The notes under the pieces were generated by a model. It did no database searches. It had not been told where the DNA came from and saw only the letters and a list, made by a program, of their open reading frames with translations. DNA of 5,613 nt from DATBGO01 sp050011895 (GTDB lineage Bacteria; Actinomycetota; Actinomycetes; Streptosporangiales; Streptosporangiaceae), in NCBI GenBank assembly GCA_050011895.1, contig JBEKIF010000148.1:1-5613 (forward strand). Direction: 5' to 3'. Within the stretch, counting starts at the first letter, position 1. Every line of letters begins with the position of its first letter. This document shows, piece by piece, positions 1 to 4,255 of this stretch. A program made the translations under genes and the position numbers.

Positions 1-12
1 AGAAAAATCGGG

Positions 13-42
13 ACATATTTTCTTGTGTTTTCGCAGGTCAAA
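13..42 (-). promoter_or_regulatory. Weak promoter candidate pointing left
   Basis: Read on the minus strand, TTGACC (a five-of-six match to the -35 consensus) is followed after 18 bases by TATGTC as a possible -10. It lies in the most AT-rich part of the window and would drive a gene left of the window that cannot be seen. Such matches arise easily by chance in AT-rich DNA, so this is only a candidate. Confidence 0.2.
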
Positions 43-272
43 TACTGTTTACGCGTAACACTTAGAAAGAGTTTTCGAAAGACTTAGACTTCTGCCACCG
101 AATCAGGCCGTAGGTCTAAATGAGCAGGTAAATGACTTCCGTCGCTACGGGGACGGGAAAATGTGCCTCGATTTAAGAGCCTGTGTCCAGCGCGGGGCCG
201 TAAACGGTTCGGCAGCGGGAACGCAGAGCCACGGTTGGGTATCCATTTTAAACTAACAGGCTTAACGCCCGA

Positions 273-448
273 ATGGCCGCAATTGTTGCGCTTATCCCGC
301 AGGCTGAAGAGCGAAAGCTTTCAGCAGAACGCAAGGTTTCCGACACGAAAAGGTCGCTGGTACGGTTCCTGGAAGCCTTGGACAATGCGGCCCAAAGCCC
401 GAATCTGGCGCTCCGAAACGAGTTCCTTTCGGATCACTCTGCCGCTAG
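273..448 (+). other. Possible short coding fragment, helical, unrecognised
   Basis: From an ATG at 273 the plus strand reads about 58 residues rich in Glu, Lys, Arg, Ala and Leu (for example QAEERKLSAERK), a composition typical of an alpha-helical or coiled-coil segment. The frame opens just after a stop at 249-251. It runs on to 677, but past about 440 it lies antisense to the hydrolase gene and loses this character. There is no clear Shine-Dalgarno sequence before the ATG. It may be a small gene, a remnant of a longer one, or chance. I recognise no family and propose no function. Confidence 0.18.
413..432 (-). terminator. Hairpin just after the hydrolase stop codon
   Basis: CCGAAA (413-418) and TTTCGG (427-432) form a perfect 6-bp stem with an 8-base loop, beginning one base beyond the hydrolase stop codon at 434-436. 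No T-run follows on the minus strand, so it is not a classical intrinsic terminator. Actinomycetes often use stems without a T-run. The position is the main support. Confidence 0.3.
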
Positions 449-1465
449 TTTGCCCCCTGGGCCACGTTCCTTAGCACTGGACCAAATCCATCCCAACTTC
501 TTGACCTGCGGCGCTACCAGCCTTCCCGCGACGGATACCGCGAGGAAGCCGGTGAACTCCGCGGTGGAGCGAGCATCCATGGCTCGCACGTGTCTCCGTG
601 AGAGCCGTGTCCGAGGTACGTGGCCCCGGGAAGGCTGTGCAAACGCTGCGGTGAGCGCGCGGATGGCCTCAGGATGATCGAGCACATCGGTGTGCCCCAC
701 CTCGGGAATTTCTATATAGGTCAAGTCGACGCCGCGCGTACGAAGTGCATGCTCCATTCTCCGCGCGGCTTCCACGGGGATCATCTCGTCCTCCGTTCCG
801 TGAATGATCACGGTTCTTGCTCGGATGTTGTCCAAGCCCCCATGGGGAAACGTCAGCAAAGCCAGCACCTGCCGGATATGGCGCGCTCTGTCATGTGCAG
901 GATTGCTCGCCTGAACCCTCGTGGGTGCGGCCTTCGTGTTCGTGTCCACGCCGTCAATAATCAGCGTTCGCGGCGGCTCCGGCACCGAGGACGGCGCTTG
1001 CTTGGGGAGGGGATTGGGGAGGCCAAGCGACGTACCGAACAACACCATGAGGTCGAGGTCGGGGACGTCCGGCGCGAGTCGTGAGGCTGCGGACGCGAAC
1101 GTCAACGTCGCCATCGCACCCAGTGAGTGGGAAGCCATGCTGAAGCGCGTCGTTCGGTCGATGATCCCGTGCGCGACTTGTCTCGTCAGCAGCGCTGCAA
1201 TGTCCATGGCGTGGCGGCGCATCGTCCAGAACGACCAGTCGGGGTTATACCGGTCAGTTCCACGAAGCAGAGGCACGAGAACGGCGCCGTGCGGAGCGAG
1301 CCGTTTGACTAACCTCTCGATCTGTCCCGAGCTGGGGGCTCCGTCCCATCCTGGGACGACGACGATGAGGTCTTGTTCGAACTCTCCCGGTCCGTGGTTG
1401 AACCATCGGTACGAACGCTCCGCCCCGACCACCCAGTTGCCATAATGGGTGCGCATTCTCGACAT
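434..1465 (-). CDS. Alpha/beta-hydrolase family protein
   Basis: A 343-residue protein with the features of an alpha/beta-hydrolase. A strand and oxyanion-hole segment IVVVPGWDG lies at about 34-42. The nucleophile elbow SHSLG is at 112-116 with Ser114 as nucleophile, and has Ser where the classical GxSxG has its first Gly. The acid residue is probably Asp226 in HGTEDEMIP, and the base is His258 in EVGHTD. The full triad suggests an active esterase, lipase or peptidase-like enzyme, but the substrate is unknown. Residues 278-343 form a basic tail beyond the usual fold, with a mildly hydrophobic stretch at 302-320. I see no signal peptide, so it is probably cytoplasmic. The ATG start is backed by AGAGGGG at 1470-1476. 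It stands alone, on the element side of the tRNA fragment, and may be cargo. Confidence 0.85.
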   Translation of the reverse strand: MSRMRTHYGNWVVGAERSYRWFNHGPGEFEQDLIVVVPGWDGAPSSGQIERLVKRLAPHGAVLVPLLRGTDRYNPDWSFWTMRRHAMDIAALLTRQVAHGIIDRTTRFSMASHSLGAMATLTFASAASRLAPDVPDLDLMVLFGTSLGLPNPLPKQAPSSVPEPPRTLIIDGVDTNTKAAPTRVQASNPAHDRARHIRQVLALLTFPHGGLDNIRARTVIIHGTEDEMIPVEAARRMEHALRTRGVDLTYIEIPEVGHTDVLDHPEAIRALTAAFAQPSRGHVPRTRLSRRHVRAMDARSTAEFTGFLAVSVAGRLVAPQVKKLGWIWSSAKERGPGGKLAAE

Positions 1466-1597
1466 CAGTCCCCTCTTTGTCGGTCCTCCCGGGCCTTGTC
1501 ATATGGGTGCGGCTCTTCTGGAGTGAAGGGTGCAGGAGAATAGATAACACCCTGCGGGCGTTTCTGCCCGGATTGTCCGTGTCGTTGAGTGCTTGAG
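1466..1597. other. Intergenic region between hydrolase and ISKra4-like remnant
   Basis: This divergent gap holds the hydrolase ribosome site (AGAGGGG on the minus strand, 1470-1476) and presumably its promoter. I could not pick out a convincing -35/-10 pair. A small hairpin, CGGGC (1555-1559) with GCCCG (1566-1570), lies in the middle. Nothing here identifies the outer end of an insertion sequence. Confidence 0.4.
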
Positions 1598-1656
1598 GGG
1601 CTCCTTCCCGTTACGTTCCTGGTTGTTCGACGACCGGAACGGCAAAGAAGGAGCCC
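1598..1656 (+). promoter_or_regulatory. Long hairpin that would hide the ISKra4-like ribosome site
   Basis: GGGCTCCTTC (1598-1607) is perfectly complementary to GAAGGAGCCC (1647-1656). Inside, CGTTCC (1614-1619) pairs with GGAACG (1636-1641), and 1621-1626 pairs with 1630-1635 with one G-U pair. The right arm contains the Shine-Dalgarno sequence GAAGGAG (1647-1653), four bases before the ATG at 1658. In a transcript entering from the left, the ribosome site would be buried. IS elements commonly use such leaders to stop outside transcription from raising transposase levels. That role is inferred here. Confidence 0.5.
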
Positions 1657-1657
1657 G

Positions 1658-1850
1658 ATGCAAGGGTACGTGCCGGAATCAGCCGGCGGGGCGTTCGCCC
1701 GGTCCAGGGTGTATTACGCGGAGATAGAGGAGTGGCTGTCCAGTGCGGAGGCCGCAGGGCTGCGGCGACCAGCTCCTGGAGCCTGAACTCGCCCTGCGTG
1801 AGCGCGAGACGCTCAGCGGCGGCCAAGACCAGCTGCCACGTCGGTGTCCC
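1658..1850 (+). pseudogene. ISKra4-like transposase, N-terminal remnant with frameshift
   Basis: From the ATG at 1658 (Shine-Dalgarno GAAGGAG, four bases upstream) the plus strand reads FARSRVYYAEIEEWL then SSAEAAGL. This resembles, from memory, the start of ISKra4-family transposases, where a FxxxxxxYxxLxxWL-type helix leads into an EAAGL-like turn. The frame then stops at 1784-1786. Moving one base forward, it resumes as ELALRERETL and then QDQL, which resembles the family's next segment (RGRELL ... QDHL). That suggests a single frameshift at about 1755-1760. Nothing recognisable follows, and the DDE catalytic core is absent, so it cannot be active. The region can also be read as an unrelated protein start on the other strand; see findings. 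Confidence 0.45.
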
Positions 1851-2346
1851 GGCTTCGGTCACAACCGCATCCTGCCCCATACCAGCGTGGGGCGCACCGC
1901 GCCATAGCACAGCCGACTGCAGGGCCGCGGCAAAACCGCGCCGTCAGCGGCACCCATGAGTGCGCTCGGCGGCATCCGTTGTTCGACAGTGGAACCTGCC
2001 AGAATCGCAATAACGCCATCGTGCCGACCACGCGGTGGGCGCGCAGAGCACCCAGATTCGCAGGCCGCGGTCAGCCACGCCGGGCGGCAGGGATTCGCGC
2101 CAGAGCGGCTCGGCGCGCCCGTCCGTGCTCAGGTTCCGCCCCGGTCAGTGATCAGGCCGCGAACCAGTATTATCGCCGCGGAGCCTGGCTGGTAGCCGAA
2201 CCCGAGCAGTTTGTGGTCCTTGCGCAGGCATCCGCGGGGGCACGGCGCCTGGAGAGCCTTGTGCGCGTTGCTGCCGGTTGGGGCTGGGCTACCGCTGAGC
2301 GAGAGCAACCGGAGGACCGCGGCTTCCGGCGCTGGAGTACTGCGCG
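1851..2346. other. Non-coding or degenerate stretch between two IS remnants
   Basis: Long frames stay open here on both strands, but their translations are rich in Arg, Ala, Pro and Gly and show no domain, motif or plausible ribosome site. This is expected from high-GC DNA without selection. Its position between two decayed transposase pieces suggests it is eroded mobile-element or cargo sequence. I recognise nothing in it. Confidence 0.5.
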
Positions 2347-2580
2347 GATGATCTTGGTCGCCGGGCCTTCATTGTGCCGGTGGCGGATCTGGGTGATCGC
2401 GGCCATGTGCGTAGGTCGTTTGCGTCGCCCCGTGCTCGCGCGGCGCCTGCCGGAGGTCGTGCAGTCGCCGGGGGAGACCCTCGACCGGCGGGTGCCGCCG
2501 AAGGCGGCGAAGCGGTCTCGGGTGACGGATCGGGGCACGCCGGCTACGTCACCGATCACGGCGGCGGCGGCGGTGTTCTT
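2347..2580 (-). pseudogene. IS110-family transposase, C-terminal domain remnant
   Basis: On the minus strand a 78-residue stretch resembles the C-terminal (Transposase_20) part of IS110-family enzymes. It runs KNTAAAAVIGDVAGVPR, then TRDRFAAFGGT, then HMAAITQIRHRHNEG. Family members read roughly TAAxVIGDVGDxxRF, SRDAFAAYNGTAP, and HMAAVTQIRHRHxEGRAYYDRK. The spacing between FGGT and HMAA is what I recall for intact members. In that stretch the family's SSG, whose Ser next to the Gly is the nucleophile of the Tnp domain, appears as SPG, so the catalytic Ser seems lost. The expected GRAYYDRK is shortened to GPATKII and similarity ends. The N-terminal RuvC-like DEDD domain is absent. It is a dead fragment. 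Confidence 0.65.
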
Positions 2581-2663
2581 ACCGCTGGAGCATCGCTCGG
2601 CGTTCCCAACGTGTGCCGCGCAGCGGGCCTTCAGGCATTCGAACAGATTGCTTCATAAGGAGC

Positions 2664-2687
2664 AGCGGACAGCCAAGTGGACAGCCA
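2664..2687 (+). repeat. Two tandem 12-bp repeats, candidate integrase arm sites
   Basis: AGCGGACAGCCA (2664-2675) is followed directly by AGTGGACAGCCA (2676-2687), matching at 11 of 12 positions. Tyrosine integrases of actinophages and integrative elements bind short arm-type direct repeats, often in tandem pairs, some tens to about 150 bases from the core. This pair lies 92 bases from the tRNA half that would be the core, on the side where element DNA is expected. The repeat is observed; the binding role is inferred. Confidence 0.4.
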
Positions 2688-2779
2688 ACACCCAGCGCCC
2701 GGCAGGCACTCACAGGGACGCGGGTGCACCAGATCGGCAGGTAGAAGCCGGTGATGCCGCTGGCAGGCGGGTTGCCTGA

Positions 2780-2826
2780 CTTGCATGGCATGCAAGAGGT
2801 CTGGGGTTCGAATCCCCATAGCTCCA
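2780..2826 (+). other. tRNA-Ala(GGC) 3' half, probable attachment-site core
   Basis: These 47 bases form a correct tRNA 3' half. The anticodon stem is CTTGC/GCAAG (2780-2784, 2792-2796) with loop ATGGCAT and anticodon GGC at 2787-2789. A five-base variable loop (2797-2801) follows, then T-stem TGGGG/CCCCA (2802-2806, 2814-2818) around TTCGAAT, acceptor strand TAGCTCC (2819-2825) and discriminator A2826. The upstream sequence has no matching acceptor strand and no D-arm, so no complete tRNA is made here. Actinomycete phages and integrative elements commonly recombine at tRNA 3' halves, leaving such a fragment at the end away from the rebuilt tRNA. Host DNA should then begin on the right. It could instead be a tRNA gene cut by deletion. 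Confidence 0.75.
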
Positions 2827-2878
2827 CACCAGGTCAGAAGCATAATTCGAAAATCTGATCACATCGTTCCAGGCACAT

Positions 2879-2902
2879 GTACAGCAGCAAAGTACAGCAG
2901 CA
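2879..2902 (+). repeat. 11-bp direct repeat, 13-bp period
   Basis: GTACAGCAGCA occurs at 2879-2889 and again at 2892-2902. It lies 53 bases right of the tRNA fragment. The pair might be a second set of protein-binding sites by the attachment core, or simple slippage of a CAG-rich stretch. It differs in sequence from the 12-bp repeats on the other side of the core, sharing only ACAGC. Confidence 0.35.
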
Positions 2903-3079
2903 GCCGCAGCGAAAACCATCGCACGCCAGTTCGGGATCTGTCGTCCATGCGGACGAAGGCGGCAGCCTCGTCGGCTGCGGCTCGAGCCTGAAGTAAGCGC
3001 AGAGTTCACCTGACCAGGCAAAACGAGACTCTTCCTGCAGCGGCGCAAGGCCGCCGTGTCAGTGAGGTGACACCCCGTC

Positions 3080-3148
3080 GGCATGGCTCCGCAAGATCCA
3101 TTTGTATATGCCTGTTGCGGCCGTGCAACGGGTCAGGCCAGCCATGCC
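3080..3148 (+). other. Stem-loop of about 69 bases, possible structured RNA
   Basis: GGCATGGCT (3080-3088) and AGCCATGCC (3140-3148) are perfect complements. Inside, 3095-3099 can pair with 3130-3134 using one G-U pair that exists only in a plus-strand RNA, and GTTGC (3114-3118) pairs with GCAAC (3125-3129). The left side keeps an unpaired AT-rich stretch of 14 bases. This may be a small RNA, a tRNA-trailer structure or chance. No promoter was found. Confidence 0.25.
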
Positions 3149-3222
3149 AGGCGCCGCCGGGCCGGCGCAGATCTCCAGCGAAGCTGACGCGCGACGACGC
3201 TGCTGACTGACTGGCGCGACTG

Positions 3223-3317
3223 CAGGCGCGCCACCATCGCGCCGCGCGCAGCGCGGCGCCGGGCACGGTGCCGGTGGCACGGCGCGTATCGCCGGGCCCT
3301 GCATCGCGGCGCGCCTG
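3223..3317 (-). terminator. Branched structure after the last operon gene
   Basis: CAGGCGCGCC (3223-3232) and GGCGCGCCTG (3308-3317) form a perfect 10-bp outer stem. It encloses a 9-bp hairpin, GCGCCGCGC/GCGCGGCGC (3239-3247, 3251-3259, loop of three), and a GGCAC/GTGCC-type hairpin at about 3263-3280. The outer stem ends directly beside the stop codon (3318-3320) of the 63-residue protein gene, so it is the first thing transcribed after the operon. There is no T-run. A T-less terminator or an RNA 3' end barrier is the likeliest role. Confidence 0.4.
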
Positions 3318-3509
3318 TCACATGCTGCGGCGCACTGGTGGGGTTTCGGTGGCGGGCAGTTCTAGCACGAAGTGGAAGCGGCGGTCGTCGGTGCCGCGGA
3401 CCCGGTCCCGGAAGTCCTCGTAGGCGCCGATGATGGTGTCTAGCCGCTGCGGGCCGTAGGCGACCTCGGACGGGAAGTCCTCGGCGCCGTCCGGATTCCT
3501 GCCGGTCAT
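3318..3509 (-). CDS. Small protein of unknown function, third gene of operon
   Basis: A 63-residue protein, rich in charged residues and without a membrane segment or signal peptide, so probably cytoplasmic. Its middle (LDTIIGAYEDFRDRVRG) looks helical and is followed by a strand-like FHFVLELP. I do not recognise the family. It is likely a real gene: its ATG overlaps the stop codon of the PAP2 gene (ATGA, 4 bp shared), and GAGGA at 3516-3520 lies six bases before the start, the same spacing as in the gene upstream. The overlap implies translational coupling, so it may work with the phosphatase or kinase-like protein, for example as a small partner. That role is inference only. Confidence 0.7.
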   Translation of the reverse strand: MTGRNPDGAEDFPSEVAYGPQRLDTIIGAYEDFRDRVRGTDDRRFHFVLELPATETPPVRRSM

Positions 3510-4255
3510 CGCCTGTCCTCAGCGCGGTGGGCCGGGGGAATGCCCGCCAGGTACTGCGTTCCGGCGGGCCGCTGCAGCCTGTTGTGCCGCCGCTGGAACT
3601 GGTCGGCTGCCAGGGCGGTGACCAGGGCGCAGGAGGTGCCGAGGAGGATCCCGGCTGCGGCGTCGGACAGCCAGTGGGCGGCGAGGTAGGCGCGGGAGAG
3701 CCCCATCAGTATGGAGAACATGACTGCGGCCGCGGCCCACAGGGCGCGGCGACGCCCCGCAGGCACCAGGGCGATGACCGCCGCGACGACGGTGACCGAT
3801 CCGGCGATGGCGTGGCCCGACGGGAACGACGCGCCGCTGGTGGCGACCAGCGACCCCGGCGGCCGGGTCCGGTCGTAGACGCCTTTCAGCGAGCCGATCA
3901 GCACCTCCGACAGCACGATAGCGGCGGCAAAGGCGGCCAGGTGCCACCACCGGCGGCGCAGGGCCAGGAACCCGGCCAGGGCGATCCGCACCGGCAGCGT
4001 GACGTACACCAGCCCGAGCACGTTGAAGACCTTGGCGATGGCCGTTAGCGGGGGCGCCCGGCCGGAGATCATCAGCCGCAGCCACGCATCGTCCAGCGGC
4101 TGGATGCGGGCCAGCGTGCCGTGATCGGCGGCCAGGGCGAACACCACGGCCGTGAGCGCCACCACCGCGGCGGTGAGGAGGGCGGCCTGCCGGGGACGGC
4201 CCAGAAGCGGGTCCTCCTCCGGCCGGGCCGCGGCTGGCCGGGTCATCCCGGGCAT
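3506..4255 (-). CDS. PAP2-family membrane phosphatase
   Basis: A 249-residue integral membrane protein with all three motifs of the PAP2 (type 2 phosphatidic acid phosphatase) superfamily: KGVYDRTRP (Lys124, Arg131, Pro132), PSGH (145-148) and SRAYLAAHWLSD (Ser187, Arg188, His194, Asp198). His194 is the expected nucleophile that forms the phospho-histidine. About six membrane helices are visible, near 25-43, 72-98, 105-122, 150-165, 171-186 and 199-216, as in lipid phosphatases of this family. Likely substrates are lipid phosphates or diphosphates such as undecaprenyl diphosphate or phosphatidate. Specificity cannot be read from sequence. I chose the ATG at 4255 because GAGG (4262-4265) lies six bases upstream. 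An ATG at 4246 would give an ATGA overlap but lacks a ribosome site. The gene overlaps the kinase-like gene by 13 bp. Confidence 0.92.
   Translation of the reverse strand: MPGMTRPAAARPEEDPLLGRPRQAALLTAAVVALTAVVFALAADHGTLARIQPLDDAWLRLMISGRAPPLTAIAKVFNVLGLVYVTLPVRIALAGFLALRRRWWHLAAFAAAIVLSEVLIGSLKGVYDRTRPPGSLVATSGASFPSGHAIAGSVTVVAAVIALVPAGRRRALWAAAAVMFSILMGLSRAYLAAHWLSDAAAGILLGTSCALVTALAADQFQRRHNRLQRPAGTQYLAGIPPAHRAEDRR

Larger units (their letters stand above)
1..433. other. Intergenic stretch, AT-rich at its left end
   Basis: I see no convincing gene here. The first 130 bases are clearly richer in A and T than the rest of the window. They hold a perfect 10-bp palindrome, TTACGCGTAA, at 49-58. 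On the minus strand they also hold a loose promoter-like pair, TTGACC and TATGTC, 18 bases apart and pointing left out of the window. The remainder is mixed sequence with one short open frame on the plus strand, listed separately. The contrast in base composition with the right-hand operon fits accessory DNA or a long promoter region for a gene beyond the left edge. Confidence 0.5.
2827..3317. other. Non-coding region with many inverted repeats
   Basis: No frame here has a good ribosome site or recognisable protein. The minus-strand frames that cross the tRNA fragment are the familiar antisense-tRNA artefacts. The region contains an 11-bp direct repeat near its left end, a 6-bp hairpin at 3056-3073 (GTGTCA/TGACAC), a long stem at 3080-3148, a hairpin GCGCCG/CGGCGC at 3151-3168, and a branched structure at 3223-3317. 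The GC content rises from left to right. Confidence 0.6.

Noticed and set aside
1733..1742. A third copy of the arm-type motif, GGCTGTCC in inverted orientation
   Set aside because: Only 8 bases match, and they lie within the ISKra4-like coding block far from the core, so chance is likely.
1844..2779. 311-codon open frame on the plus strand
   Set aside because: The translation is Arg/Ala/Pro-rich, without domains or a start signal. It is antisense to the IS110 remnant and runs across unrelated segments.
2720..2826. A complete tRNA-Ala gene
   Set aside because: No 5' acceptor strand complementary to TAGCTCC and no D-arm consensus is found in the 60 bases upstream. GGCA/TGCC at 2762-2776 forms a small stem but does not have a D-loop sequence.
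2579..3084. Minus-strand open frames crossing the tRNA fragment, reading peptides such as WGFEPQTS and YGDSNPRPLACHASQ
   Set aside because: These are well-known false proteins produced by translating the antisense strand of tRNA genes. They have no ribosome site.
3006..3321. Minus-strand frames of 62-86 codons in the structured gap
   Set aside because: They overlap strong inverted repeats, have Arg/Ala-rich random-looking translations and no ribosome site.
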